The notes under the pieces were generated by a model that made no database searches, was not told where the DNA came from, and was given only the letters and a program-made list of their open reading frames with translations. Shown one piece after another: positions 44,759-53,827 of a stretch of 64,000 bases of DNA. The translations under genes and the position numbers were made by a program. Position 1 is the stretch's first letter; every line of letters starts with the position of its first letter. Source of the DNA: Streptomyces sp. NRRL F-5135 (GTDB lineage Bacteria > Actinomycetota > Actinomycetes > Streptomycetales > Streptomycetaceae); assembly GCF_000719775.1 (NCBI RefSeq), contig NZ_JOHR01000001.1:620001-684000 (forward strand), written 5' to 3'.

Positions 44759-44803
44759 GGCGGCCCCGCCGGACCCGGCGTACGAGGGCCGGGCGGGGTC
44801 GCC
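44759..44803 (-). terminator. terminator of the family 1 glycosyltransferase gene
   Basis: GGCGGCCCCGCC (44759-44770) and GGCGGGGTCGCC (44792-44803) pair with one G-T mismatch, 11 nt beyond the stop codon of the leftward gene. Confidence 0.55.
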
Positions 44804-44813
44804 GACCGCGCGG

Positions 44814-45986
44814 TTACGGCCGGTCCGGCACCAGCTCGGCGGTGAGATCGGCCAGGACCCGCGCGACCGTGGGTGTACCCCGCATCTCGGCCGCCAGGCG
44901 CTCGGCCTCCGCGCGGTACGACGGCTCCTTCAGCACCGACTCGACGGCCGCGCGGATCCTCGGCACGTCCTGCGGACCGAACAGGGCCCATCCCTCCTCC
45001 GGCCCCGCGGGCGTCACCGCCAGGCCTGCCCCGGCCTCGCCGACCAGCCGGGCGTTCACCGGCTGGTCGGCGAAGAGCGGAAGGATCACGAGCGGCAGGC
45101 CGGCCGCCACCGCGCCGAAGGTGGTGCCCGAACCGCCGTGGCAGAGGACGACGGACGCCTCCGCCAGGACGTCCGCCTGGGGGACCCACGCCTCGACGCG
45201 CACATTGGCCGGAATCGGACCGAGCGCGGACACGTCGGTGGCCCGCCCCGCCGTGAGCAGTACGCGCACCGGCAGCCCGCCCACGGCCTCCAGCGCCGCC
45301 CGGTACACGGCGGCGGTGTCCGGCAGCCCGCCGGCCTCGGTGCCCAGCGTCAGATAGACCAGCGGGTCGTCGTTCCCCTCCCACCAGTCCGGCAGCGAGC
45401 CGGCACCGCTCGGTGCCCCGGCGTCGTGGTAGCGCCGGGTCCCGGCGAAGGGGGACGGGTCCAGCGAGCCGGGGAAGCGGGAGACGAACGGCGACGCGCG
45501 CAGCCGGTCCACGAGGCCCGTCGCGTACGACTCGAGCACGGGCGTGGCCGCGCCGAGCGCGAAGTCCTGCATCTCCGCCGCCGATACCGAGATCTGGGCG
45601 TGCGGGATCCCCCGGCGGTCGGCGGCGATCACCGACGCGTACTCGCCCACCTCGTGCAGGACCAGGTCGGGCCGCCAGTCGTCGCACGCCTCCTCGACCG
45701 CGGGCAGCAGCGCGCCGGCGCACAGCCGGCCGAACAACTCCCGGATGAGCGTGCTCTCCCGCTCCCTCGGCGCCATCGTCGATACCCCCGCGATGACAGC
45801 GCCCAGCTCCTCGTCGGACGGCCCCCCGCCGATCCGGTAGGGCTCCGCGCGGGCCGCCAGCGCCGCTTCGAGCTTCGGCGGTCCGACGACGAGGACCTCG
45901 TCCCCCCGCGCGGTGCAGGCGTCGATGAACGGGACGAGGGGCTGGAAGTGGCCTGAGCCGCCGGTCGAGGCGAAGAGTACGCGCAT
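44814..45986 (-). CDS. family 1 glycosyltransferase (macrolide/erythromycin-type MGT fold)
   Basis: The 390-residue GT-B enzyme starts MRVLFASTGGSGHFQPLVP, the acceptor-domain signature of antibiotic and natural-product glycosyltransferases. It ends with the nucleotide-sugar block around VEAWVPQADVLAEASVVLCHGGSGTTFGA and PLFADQPVNARL. It probably transfers a sugar to a small hydrophobic molecule, as in macrolide inactivation. I chose ATG 45986 because TAGGAT ends 7 nt before it and the homologous N-terminus starts there; an ATG two codons upstream would lie within the promoter spacing. Confidence 0.92.
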   Translation of the reverse strand: MRVLFASTGGSGHFQPLVPFIDACTARGDEVLVVGPPKLEAALAARAEPYRIGGGPSDEELGAVIAGVSTMAPRERESTLIRELFGRLCAGALLPAVEEACDDWRPDLVLHEVGEYASVIAADRRGIPHAQISVSAAEMQDFALGAATPVLESYATGLVDRLRASPFVSRFPGSLDPSPFAGTRRYHDAGAPSGAGSLPDWWEGNDDPLVYLTLGTEAGGLPDTAAVYRAALEAVGGLPVRVLLTAGRATDVSALGPIPANVRVEAWVPQADVLAEASVVLCHGGSGTTFGAVAAGLPLVILPLFADQPVNARLVGEAGAGLAVTPAGPEEGWALFGPQDVPRIRAAVESVLKEPSYRAEAERLAAEMRGTPTVARVLADLTAELVPDRP

Positions 45987-45993
45987 GACCATG

Positions 45994-45999
45994 ATCCTA
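45994..45999 (-). promoter_or_regulatory. -10 element of a probable leaderless promoter (family 1 glycosyltransferase)
   Basis: TAGGAT on the minus strand ends 7 nt before the ATG at 45986. Confidence 0.55.
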
Positions 46000-46160
46000 T
46001 GAGCGGGCCCGAGCCGCACACACGTCCACATTTCGCCGATGTCGCGCACCGTTGTCAGCCGGGCGGGCGGGCCGGCGTCGAGCGCCGTCACACCGTCGTC
46101 TCCGGTGCGTGGCGAGCCACGCGCCGCCTGATCCCGGGCCCGCCCCGCCGCGCGCCGCCG

Positions 46161-48386
46161 CTACCCGTCCCCGAACGTCTCCCCTTGGCGCGCCTTCTCC
46201 AGCAGGAGGGCGGGCGGCGTGAACCGCTCCCCGTACCGCTCGGCCAGCTCCCGGGCGCGCGCGGCGAATCCGGACGGTCCGCCCTCGTAGCCGTTGACGT
46301 ACTGGAGCACTCCCCCCGTCCAGCCAGGGAAGCCGATCCCCAGGAGGGAGGCGACGTTGGCGTCCGCGACCGAGAAGACGATGTTCTCCTCCAGGCAGCG
46401 CACGGCCTCCAGCGCCTCCGCGAAGAGCATCCGCTCCTTCATGTCGGCGAACGGCACCGCCGGGGCCCCTCCCCCGGGCCGGCCGAAGTGCTCGCGCAGG
46501 CCGGGCCACAGCCGCAGGCGCGCGCCGTCCTCGCCGTACTCGTAGAAGCCCGCCCCGCCGGCCCGCCCCGTGCGTCCGAACTCGTCCACCATCCGGTCGA
46601 CGACCGCGTCCGCCGGATGGCCGGCCCGGGCCCCGCCGGTCTCCTCGGCCGCCCGCCGCGCCTCCCGACGGATCCGGCGCGGCAGCGTGAGCGTCAACTC
46701 GTCCATCAGGGCGAGGACCTTGGCCGGATAGCCGGCCTGGGCCGCGGCCTGTTCGACCGACGCCGGCTCGATGCCCTCCCCGACCATCGCCACACCCTCG
46801 TCGAGGAACCGGCCGATCACGCGGGAGGTGAAGAAGCCGCGCGCGTCGCCCACGACGACGGGGGTCTTCCCGAGGGCGCGCACCAGGTCGAAGGCGCGGG
46901 CCACCGCCTCGTCCCCGGTCCGCCCGCCCCGGACGATCTCGACCAGCGGCATCTTGTCGACGGGCGAGAAGAAGTGCAGCCCGAGGAAGTCGGCGGGCCG
47001 GTCGACGCCCTCGGCGAGTCCGGTGACGGGCAGCGTCGAGGTGTTGGAGCAGAGCAGCGCGTCCGGCGCGACGGTGTCCTGGATCTCCTGGAAGACCTCG
47101 CGTTTGAGGGCCGCGTCCTCGAAGACCGCCTCGATCACCACGTCGCACCCGGCGAGTTCGGCGGTGCCGTCGGCCGGCGTGATCCGGGCGAGCAGCGCGT
47201 CGCGCTCGCTCTCGGTCGTACGGCCCCGGGCGATCGCCTTCGCCAGGAGCCGCGCGGAGTACGCCCTGCCGTTCTCGGCGGCCTCCCGGGAGACGTCCTT
47301 GAGGACGACGTCGAGTCCGGCGCGGGCGCAGGCGTACGCGATGCCCGCGCCCATCGTCCCCGCGCCGAGGACCGCGACCTTGCGCACCTCGCGCGGTGCG
47401 ACGGACCGGGGCCTGCTCGCACCGGAGTCGACGGCCTGGAGGTCGAAGAAGAAGGCCTGCATCATGTTCTTGGCGATCTGCCCGGTGACCAGCTCGGTGA
47501 AGTACCGGGCCTCGATGGTCTGCGCGGTCTCGAAGTCGACCTGCGCGCCCTCGACGGCCGCCGCCAGGATCGCCCGCGGAGCGGGGTAGGGGGCGCCCGC
47601 GATCCGCTGCTCCAGCCGGGCGGGGAAGGCCGCGAGTTCGGCGGCGAGGCGCGGTGCGGCGGGCGTACCGCCGGGGATCCGGTGGCCCTCGGCGTCCCAC
47701 GGCTGCCAGGACTCCGGATGGGCGTCGATGAACGCGCGGGCGGCGTCGAGCATCTCCTCCCGGGTGGCGGCGACCTGGTGGACCAGGCCGTGCTCCAGCG
47801 CGCGCCGCGGCGGGTACCGCGTGCCGTCGAGCAGCACCGTGAGCAGCGCGTCGGCGATGCCCAGGAGCCGTACGGCACGGGTCACCCCGCCGCCCGCGGG
47901 CAGCAGCCCGAGCGTGACCTCCGGCAGGCCGACGGTGGATCCGGGGGCGTCGAGGGCGATGCGGTGGTGGCAGGCGAGGGCGATCTCGTAACCGCCGCCG
48001 AGGGCGGACCCGTTGATGGCCGCCACGACCGGCTTGCCCAGGGTCTCGATCCGGCGCAGCGCCCGTTTGACGGCCATGCCGGTGTCGAAGACCGCGCGGG
48101 CGTCCTCGGGGCCGAGCCGGATCATGTCCTTCAGGTCGCCGCCGGCGAAGAACGTCTTCTTGGCGGAGGTGACGATGATCCCGCGGATACCGTCCTTCTC
48201 GGCCTCGGCACGGTCGGCGACGGCCGTGAGGGCCTCCCGGAACTCCTGGTTCATGGTGTTGGCGGACCGTCGCGGATCGTCCAGGACCAGGGTGACGACG
48301 CCGGTTCCGTCCCGCTCCCAGCGGATGGCCGGGGATGCCGCGGGCACCGGGGGCACCGGGGGCACCGGGGTGGTGGACTCGCTCAT
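46161..48386 (-). CDS. multifunctional fatty-acid oxidation enzyme (FadB/FadJ type: enoyl-CoA hydratase and 3-hydroxyacyl-CoA dehydrogenase)
   Basis: The 741-residue protein fuses an N-terminal crotonase domain (oxyanion segments FFAGGDLKDM and GSALGGGYEIALACH, with LPEVTLGLLPAGGGVTR holding the catalytic Glu). A 3-hydroxyacyl-CoA dehydrogenase follows (VAVLGAGTMGAGIAYACARAG near residue 335, then FFSPVDKMPLVEIVRG). It catalyses the two middle steps of beta-oxidation. The N-terminus has a PVPPVPPVP repeat encoded by a 9-bp tandem repeat. ATG 48386 has GGAG six bases upstream. It is the last gene of a CoA-transferase/thiolase/FadB operon. Confidence 0.93.
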   Translation of the reverse strand: MSESTTPVPPVPPVPAASPAIRWERDGTGVVTLVLDDPRRSANTMNQEFREALTAVADRAEAEKDGIRGIIVTSAKKTFFAGGDLKDMIRLGPEDARAVFDTGMAVKRALRRIETLGKPVVAAINGSALGGGYEIALACHHRIALDAPGSTVGLPEVTLGLLPAGGGVTRAVRLLGIADALLTVLLDGTRYPPRRALEHGLVHQVAATREEMLDAARAFIDAHPESWQPWDAEGHRIPGGTPAAPRLAAELAAFPARLEQRIAGAPYPAPRAILAAAVEGAQVDFETAQTIEARYFTELVTGQIAKNMMQAFFFDLQAVDSGASRPRSVAPREVRKVAVLGAGTMGAGIAYACARAGLDVVLKDVSREAAENGRAYSARLLAKAIARGRTTESERDALLARITPADGTAELAGCDVVIEAVFEDAALKREVFQEIQDTVAPDALLCSNTSTLPVTGLAEGVDRPADFLGLHFFSPVDKMPLVEIVRGGRTGDEAVARAFDLVRALGKTPVVVGDARGFFTSRVIGRFLDEGVAMVGEGIEPASVEQAAAQAGYPAKVLALMDELTLTLPRRIRREARRAAEETGGARAGHPADAVVDRMVDEFGRTGRAGGAGFYEYGEDGARLRLWPGLREHFGRPGGGAPAVPFADMKERMLFAEALEAVRCLEENIVFSVADANVASLLGIGFPGWTGGVLQYVNGYEGGPSGFAARARELAERYGERFTPPALLLEKARQGETFGDG

Positions 48387-48474
48387 GCTGCTGCTCCGTA
48401 AGGCCGCGTGAGAGGAGATGAGAAGGGAGGAGAAGGGGGACGAGGAGAGAGGGGACGGGAACGGCCGGAGGCGG

Positions 48475-49689
48475 TCACAGGCGTTCCACGACGGTGGCGA
48501 CTCCCATCCCGCCGCCGACGCAGAGCGTGACCAGGCCGTACCGCTTGTCCTGGCGTTCCAGCTCGTCCACCAGCGTGCCGAGGAGCATCGCGCCGGTGGC
48601 TCCCAGGGGATGGCCGAGCGCGATGGCGCCACCGTTGACGTTGACCTTGTCCAGGGACAGGTCCATCTCCGCCGCGTAGTGCAGGACGACCGCCGCGAAC
48701 GCCTCGTTGATCTCCACCAGGTCGATGTCGTCGATGGTCAGCCCGGCCTTGGCGAGGGCCTTGCGGCTGGCGGGCGCGGGGCCGGTGAGCATGATGGTCG
48801 GCTCGGAGCCGGAGACGGCGGCGGAGACGATCCGCGCCCGGGGTGTGAGTCCGTAGCGCTCGCCGGTCTCGCGGGAGCCGATCGCGACGAGCGCGGCACC
48901 GTCCACGATGCCGGAGGAGTTGCCCGCGTGATGGACGTGGTCGATCTTCTCGACCCAGTGGTACTTCTGGAGGACGACGGCGTCGAACCCGCCCTTCTCG
49001 CCGATGGCCGCGAACGACGGCTTGAGCGCGGCCAGCGAGTCCGCGGTCGTGCCGGGACGCGGGTGCTCGTCGTGGTCGAGGACCGTCAGGCCGTTGCGGT
49101 CGAGGACGGGGACGACGGAACGGGCGAAGCGGCCCTCCTTCCGGGCGGTCGCGGCCCGTTCCTGGGAGAGCGCGGCGAACTCGTCCACGTCGCGGCGGCC
49201 GAAGCCGCCCAGCGTGGCGATCAGGTCGGCCCCGATGCCCTGCGGGGCGTAGCCCGTGGCGAAGTTGGTCATCGGGTCCATCGCCCAGGCACCGCCGTCG
49301 GATCCCATGGGCACCCGGGACATCGACTCGACGCCGCCCGCCAGGACGAGGTCCTCCCAGCCGGAACGGACCTTGGCGGCGGCCAGGTTGACGGCTTCCA
49401 GGCCGGAGGCGCAGAAGCGGTTCTCCTGGACGCCGGCGACGGAGTCGGGCAGCCCGGCCGCCACGGCCGCGATCCGGGCGATGTCGGAGCCCTGGTCACC
49501 GAGCGGGCTGACGACGCCGAGGACGATGTCGTCGACGGCCGCCGGGTCGAGGTCCGGGAAGCGGCGGAGCGTCTCGTGGATCAGGCCGACGACGAGATCG
49601 ATGGGCTTGGTGCCGTGCAGGGCGCCGTTCGCCTTGCCCCGCCCACGCGGGGTGCGGATCGCGTCGTAGACGAATGCTTCGGTACTCAA
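48475..49689 (-). CDS. acetyl-CoA C-acyltransferase (thiolase)
   Basis: The 404-residue protein has the nucleophilic Cys in [12 protein letters not shown] near residue 92, the base-region [15 protein letters not shown] and the second Cys in LCVGGGMG. It cleaves 3-ketoacyl-CoA, the last beta-oxidation step. The frame begins at TTG 49689 ([15 protein letters not shown]), the natural family N-terminus, with AAAGG upstream. No ATG or GTG fits, so a TTG start is likely. It lies 56 nt downstream of the CoA-transferase gene and 88 nt upstream of the FadB-type gene. Confidence 0.93.
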   Translation of the reverse strand: MSTEAFVYDAIRTPRGRGKANGALHGTKPIDLVVGLIHETLRRFPDLDPAAVDDIVLGVVSPLGDQGSDIARIAAVAAGLPDSVAGVQENRFCASGLEAVNLAAAKVRSGWEDLVLAGGVESMSRVPMGSDGGAWAMDPMTNFATGYAPQGIGADLIATLGGFGRRDVDEFAALSQERAATARKEGRFARSVVPVLDRNGLTVLDHDEHPRPGTTADSLAALKPSFAAIGEKGGFDAVVLQKYHWVEKIDHVHHAGNSSGIVDGAALVAIGSRETGERYGLTPRARIVSAAVSGSEPTIMLTGPAPASRKALAKAGLTIDDIDLVEINEAFAAVVLHYAAEMDLSLDKVNVNGGAIALGHPLGATGAMLLGTLVDELERQDKRYGLVTLCVGGGMGVATVVERL

Positions 49690-49745
49690 CGCGGCTGCCT
49701 TTCGACGTTTCGACGGATCGGTGGGCACGCGGGGGCCTCGGCGGC

Positions 49746-51020
49746 TCAGTCGGACGGACGCGGCCGGGAGGACGGAGGGGCGGGCTGCTGTACGGGGGGT
49801 GCCGGCCGCGTGGGTGGCGCGGCCGGCTCGGACGGCGCGGACGGCGCGGACGGCGTGGGCCGCGCCGGCGGCGCGGACCGCGTGGCCCGTGGCGGCAGCT
49901 CCCAGTCCCGCGCGATCTCGTCGGCGTCGGCGCCCGGTCGCGGGGGCGGACGGCGTACCGACGCGGGGGTGGCGGAGAACCGGGGCGCGGGCGCGGGCTG
50001 GGTGAGGCCCGCGTGGTCGGTGAAGGTGGCGCGCGCGGCGAGGTGCGGATGTCCGGGCGCCTCGCGCAGCGACAGGACGGGCGCGACACAGGCGTCGGAC
50101 CCTTCGAAGATCTCCGTCCACTCCTGTCGGGTCCTGGTCAGGAACCGGGCGGCGACGGCCTCGCGCAGATCGTCCCAGCGGTCGAAGTCGTTTCGCGCGG
50201 GGAGTTCGTCGGCGATGCCGAGCAGCCGGACGAATTCGTCGTAGAACCGCTTCTCCAGCGCGCCGACCGCCATGTACTGCCCGTCGGCCGTCTCGTACGA
50301 GCCGTAGAAGGGACTGCCGCCGTCCAGCAGGTTGGCCCCGCGCCGGTCCTGCCAGCCGCCCGCACCCATCATGGCGTGGATCATGGTGGTGAGGTGGCTC
50401 GTGCCGTCCACGATCGCGGCGTCCACGACCTGTCCGGCGCCGTTCGGCGTGCGGGCGTGCTGGAGTGCGGCGAGCACCCCGATGACGAGGTAGAGCGCGC
50501 CGCCCGCGTAGTCGCCGAGCAGGTTCGCCGGCAGGGCGGGCGGTTCGCCTGCCTTCCCGATCATGGACAGGGCACCGGTGACGGCGATGTAGCCGATGTC
50601 GTGTCCCGCCCGGTCGGCGAGCGGGCCGTCCTGGCCCCAGCCGGTCATGCGCCCGTACACCAGGCGCGGGTTGCGGGCGAGGCAGTCCTCCGGGCCGACG
50701 CCGAGGCGCTCGGCGACACCGGGCCGGTAGCCCTCGATGAGGACGTCGGCACGTTCCGCGAGGTCGAGGACCCGGGCCGCGCCCTCCTCGGTCTTGAGGT
50801 CGACCAGGAGGGACCGCTTGTTGCGGTTGGTCAGGTCGTACGAGGGGTCGATGCCGAGCCCCGCGCCGCCCGGCCGGTCGACCCGTACGACATCGGCCCC
50901 GAGGTCGGCGAGGGTCATGGCGGCGAACGGGCCGGGCCCCATACCGGCCAGCTCGACCACCCGTACACCGGTCAGCGGACCGCTTCCCGTCGCCGACATT
51001 CGACCCCCAGTGGTACCCAT
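49746..51020 (-). CDS. CaiB/BaiF family CoA-transferase (alpha-methylacyl-CoA racemase-like)
   Basis: The 424-residue protein has class III CoA-transferase/racemase features: [49 protein letters not shown] and [17 protein letters not shown]. In alpha-methylacyl-CoA racemase these supply the His/Asp pair for epimerising 2-methyl-branched acyl-CoAs before beta-oxidation. The operon context fits that role, since streptomycete fatty acids are largely branched. The last ~55 residues are a Pro/Ala/Ser-rich tail. ATG 51020 is used; ATG 50999 is an alternative. Confidence 0.9.
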   Translation of the reverse strand: MGTTGGRMSATGSGPLTGVRVVELAGMGPGPFAAMTLADLGADVVRVDRPGGAGLGIDPSYDLTNRNKRSLLVDLKTEEGAARVLDLAERADVLIEGYRPGVAERLGVGPEDCLARNPRLVYGRMTGWGQDGPLADRAGHDIGYIAVTGALSMIGKAGEPPALPANLLGDYAGGALYLVIGVLAALQHARTPNGAGQVVDAAIVDGTSHLTTMIHAMMGAGGWQDRRGANLLDGGSPFYGSYETADGQYMAVGALEKRFYDEFVRLLGIADELPARNDFDRWDDLREAVAARFLTRTRQEWTEIFEGSDACVAPVLSLREAPGHPHLAARATFTDHAGLTQPAPAPRFSATPASVRRPPPRPGADADEIARDWELPPRATRSAPPARPTPSAPSAPSEPAAPPTRPAPPVQQPAPPSSRPRPSD

Positions 51021-51379
51021 GACCTCGACTTCCCTACGCCGTGGCCGACGCGTCGCCCGTGCCTTCCGGTACGGGCCGGCCGCCACGACCGACGGATGTG
51101 ACACAACCGGTGTGACACCAGCGATGTCAAGAACGTGCGGCGGGCGGCGCAAGGCGACCGCCGAGCACGCGACCGGCCCTCCGACGAGCCTATGCCCGAC
51201 GGGAGCGACGGTCACGGTCCGGCTCGTCGACGGACCGCATCGCACAGCTCGTACCCGCGGCCCGTGCCGCCAGGCTAAGGTCTGTCCCGGCCCACGGCCC
51301 CCGGTGGCGGCCCCGGCAGGGGCGCGGTGGCGGGTGGGCCGGCGTGCCGGGCGGAGCGTACGGCGGAGGGAACGGCGCC
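51021..51379. other. divergent promoter region with TGTGACAC repeats
   Basis: The 359 bases between the leftward beta-oxidation operon and the rightward oxidoreductase contain TGTGACAC twice (51097-51104 and 51111-51118, 14-nt period). The second copy also forms TGACA-N7-TGTCA (51113-51129). These look like regulator half-sites. No gene is seen; -35/-10 boxes could not be assigned with confidence. Confidence 0.5.
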
Positions 51380-52576
51380 ATGGCCAGGACCAGCGGGAAC
51401 GGGGCGGAACGCCCGTACGACATCGTGCTCTTCGGGGCGACGGGTTTCGTCGGCGCCCTGACCGCGGAGTACCTCGCCGTGCACGCGCCCGGGAGCTGTC
51501 GCTGGGCCGTCGCGGGGCGCGACCGCGCGCGGCTGGAGCGGCTCCGGGAACGGCTGACCGCGATCGCCCCGGGCTGCGCCACGCTCCCGCTGCTGCACGC
51601 GGACGCGGCCGACCCGGACTCGCTGCGGACCCTGGCCGAATCGGCGCGGGTGATCGCGACGACCGTCGGGCCCTACCTCTGGCACGGTGAGGAGCTGGTC
51701 GCCGCCTGCGCGGAAGCGGGTACGGACTACGCGGATCTGTGCGGCGAGGCCGAGTTCACGGACCGCGTCTACCTGCGGTACGACGTACGGGCGCGGGAGA
51801 CAGGGGCGCGCCTGGTGCACTCCTGCGGTTTCGACGCGGTCGTCCCCGACCTCGGGGTGTACTTCACCGTGGAGCGGCTGCCCGAGGACGTGCCACTGCG
51901 CGTGGACGGCTTCGTCCGCACCAACGCCTTCTTCTCCGGCGGCACGCTGGCGTCCGCGCTGACCGCCCTGAGCCGCGGGCCCCAGCTCGTGCGGGCCGCG
52001 CGGGAGCGGCGGCTGCACGAGCCGAGGCAGCCGGGGCGCCGGACCCGGGCCGCGCTCGGCGCCCCCCACTTCAGCCGGGAGACGGGGCTGTGGGCGCTGC
52101 CGCTGCCGACGCTGGACGCGCAGATCGTGACGCGCTCGGCGGCGGTCCGGCCGCGCTACGGCCCCGACTTCCGTTACCGCCACTTCGCGGGCGTCAAGTC
52201 GCTGCCCGTCGCGCTGGCCGGCGGGGCGGGCGCGGGCGCCGGCGTGGCACTGGCCCACGTGCCGGCGGCGCGGAACCACCTGCTCAGGCGGTATGCCTCC
52301 GGCACCGGCCCGGACGAGGCGCGCAGGCGCGCGAGCTGGTTCTCGGCGCGGTTCGTGGGCACGGGCGGCGGCCGCCGGGTCCTCACCGAGGTCACCGGCG
52401 GTGATCCCGGCTACGACGAGTCGTCGAAGATGCTGGCCGAATCGGTGCTGAGCCTGGCCTTCGACGACCTGCCGGCCACGGCGGGCCAGGTGACCCCGGC
52501 GGTGGCGATGGGCGACGCGCTGCTCGACCGGCTCAGGGCGGCGGGCCTGCGCTTCCGCGTGGCGGACACGCGGTGA
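51380..52576 (+). CDS. saccharopine dehydrogenase-family oxidoreductase (trans-acting enoyl-reductase-like)
   Basis: The 398-residue protein starts at ATG 51380 with GGAGGG nine bases upstream. The N-terminal NAD(P) fold is clear (DIVLFGATGFVGALTAEYLAVH, then WAVAGRDRARLERLR), with TTVGPYLWHGEELVAACAEAGTDYADLCGE next. This pattern matches the saccharopine-dehydrogenase-like proteins that include the mycobacterial trans-acting enoyl reductase (Rv2953). A hydrophobic Gly/Ala stretch (LAGGAGAGAGVALAHV) lies near residue 290. Its substrate is unknown; divergence from beta-oxidation genes suggests lipid metabolism. Confidence 0.88.
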   Translation: MARTSGNGAERPYDIVLFGATGFVGALTAEYLAVHAPGSCRWAVAGRDRARLERLRERLTAIAPGCATLPLLHADAADPDSLRTLAESARVIATTVGPYLWHGEELVAACAEAGTDYADLCGEAEFTDRVYLRYDVRARETGARLVHSCGFDAVVPDLGVYFTVERLPEDVPLRVDGFVRTNAFFSGGTLASALTALSRGPQLVRAARERRLHEPRQPGRRTRAALGAPHFSRETGLWALPLPTLDAQIVTRSAAVRPRYGPDFRYRHFAGVKSLPVALAGGAGAGAGVALAHVPAARNHLLRRYASGTGPDEARRRASWFSARFVGTGGGRRVLTEVTGGDPGYDESSKMLAESVLSLAFDDLPATAGQVTPAVAMGDALLDRLRAAGLRFRVADTR

Positions 52577-52662
52577 GCGCCGCCACGTCGGCCCACCCCC
52601 GGGCGGGACGCCGGGGCCGGGCTCCTACGCCCAGTCGGCCGGTCGGGCCGAGCCGGCCGGTC

Positions 52663-52681
52663 GGGCCGGATCGACCGGCCC
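52663..52681. terminator. possible bidirectional terminator
   Basis: GGGCCGG-ATCGA-CCGGCCC (7-bp stem, 5-nt loop) lies between the oxidoreductase and the convergent small membrane protein gene, within repeated GGTCGGGCCG sequence. Confidence 0.45.
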
Positions 52682-52687
52682 GGTCGG

Positions 52688-52831
52688 TCAGCCGAACGCC
52701 CAGACCGCGATCGTACAGACCATCGCGGCGCACCAGGCCAGGCCGATGACGCCGGACAGCATGAGGAAGGTCGTCATGCCCCGCCCCTGAGGTGAGCCGG
52801 CGGACCTGGAAACAGCGCGGTAGTTCGTCAT
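52688..52831 (-). CDS. small membrane protein, 47 residues
   Basis: ATG 52831 opens a 47-codon frame ending in TGA at 52690-52688, with GGCAGG eight bases upstream. The first ~18 residues are polar and basic (MTNYRAVSRSAGSPQGRG). The rest is one long hydrophobic helix (MLSGVIGLAWCAAMVCTIAV) containing two cysteines. It is too short for standard gene finders and may start instead at the internal Met 19. It looks real from its ribosome site and composition, but I do not recognise a family. Confidence 0.6.
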   Translation of the reverse strand: MTNYRAVSRSAGSPQGRGMTTFLMLSGVIGLAWCAAMVCTIAVWAFG

Positions 52832-53092
52832 ATGACCAGCCTGCCCATCGGTATGGGGTACCGGTATCCGTACACATACTCAGCTCGGTCCCGCGGCGGC
52901 CGCGGTCTCGGCGCCACCCAGGCCGGCGCCTCGGCCACGGCCGCGTCCTCACGGCAGTGCGGCCACAGGACCACCCCGGCGCACCTCGCCATGGCTTCAT
53001 TCTTCCTCCTCGCCGCGGCCCGAGGCGGGACGGCGGGCGATGACGGACGAGGCGGGCCGTCGGGTGTCCGGGGACGGCGCGCTGCCCGCTCG

Positions 53093-53794
53093 TCAGTCCG
53101 CGGTGGCCTCGCGCAGCGCCCGGCGGCAGAGCGCGTCGGCCCGGCGGGTGGTCTCCGGCAGACGGTGTTCGCGGGCCAGCCGGAGGGTGTGCGCGCAGGC
53201 GGTGTCGAGGTCGACGCGATGACCGACCGAGACGAAGACGGGCTTGACGCCGTCCCTCGTGCGCACGGCACGGCCCACCTCCTCGCCGTCCTCGGCGACC
53301 AGCGGCGAGAAGTCGCCACGCCGGCTGCCCGGCTGCTCGTAGCCGAACGTGAACGGATTCTTCGCCACGCCGATCGCGGGCAGGCCGGTGACGACACCGA
53401 GGTGAGCGGCGAGCCCGAAGCGGCGCGGGTGCGCGCGCCCGTAGCCGTCGCAGACCAGGAGACCGGGGTCCGAGTCCAACGCGTCGAGGGCGGCCAGGAC
53501 GGTCGGGGCCTCCCGGAAGGCGAGCAGCCCGGGGACGTAGGGGAAGGTGACCCGGCCGACGGCGGTGGCCCGGTCGACCACGGCGAGGGTGGCCGCGTCG
53601 AGCACCACGGCCGCCGCGGCGACGAGGTCACGCTCGTCGTCGTACGCCACGTCCACCCCGGTCACCAGGCCGGTGCCGGGGGGTGGACCGGCCTCGTCCA
53701 GCACCACGTGCCCGCGCAGCTCGTCCTGGATGGCACGCGCCTCGGCCTCGTCGGCCGGTGTCCTCGTCGCCCTCGTGGTTCTCGTGGTCCGCAT
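53093..53794 (-). CDS. nfi: endonuclease V (deoxyinosine 3' endonuclease)
   Basis: The protein (233 residues from ATG 53794) has the EndoV core: VTGVDVAYDDERDLVAAAAVVLD with a metal-binding Asp, RVTFPYVPGLLAFREAP, LLVCDGYGRAHPRRFGLAAHLGV and GVAKNPF. It cuts DNA (or RNA) one base 3' of inosine. ATG 53818 would add 8 residues. I prefer 53794 because TAGGGT lies 10 nt before it, where it would act as -10 of a nearly leaderless mRNA. Thr/Arg repeats follow the start. Confidence 0.9.
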   Translation of the reverse strand: MRTTRTTRATRTPADEAEARAIQDELRGHVVLDEAGPPPGTGLVTGVDVAYDDERDLVAAAAVVLDAATLAVVDRATAVGRVTFPYVPGLLAFREAPTVLAALDALDSDPGLLVCDGYGRAHPRRFGLAAHLGVVTGLPAIGVAKNPFTFGYEQPGSRRGDFSPLVAEDGEEVGRAVRTRDGVKPVFVSVGHRVDLDTACAHTLRLAREHRLPETTRRADALCRRALREATAD

Positions 53795-53827
53795 GGTGAC
53801 GATCACCCTATTCGTCATCTCTTGGCG

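Noticed and set aside
48345-48372. GGCACCGGG tandem repeats as a regulatory repeat or CRISPR-like array
   Set aside because: They lie inside the FadB-type coding region and simply encode PVPPVPPVP.
52533-53000. 155-codon minus-strand frame near the small membrane protein
   Set aside because: It spans a repeat (GPTGRLGPTGRLG) and a terminator-like hairpin and shows no domain. The 47-residue frame in another register has a better ribosome site and membrane helix.
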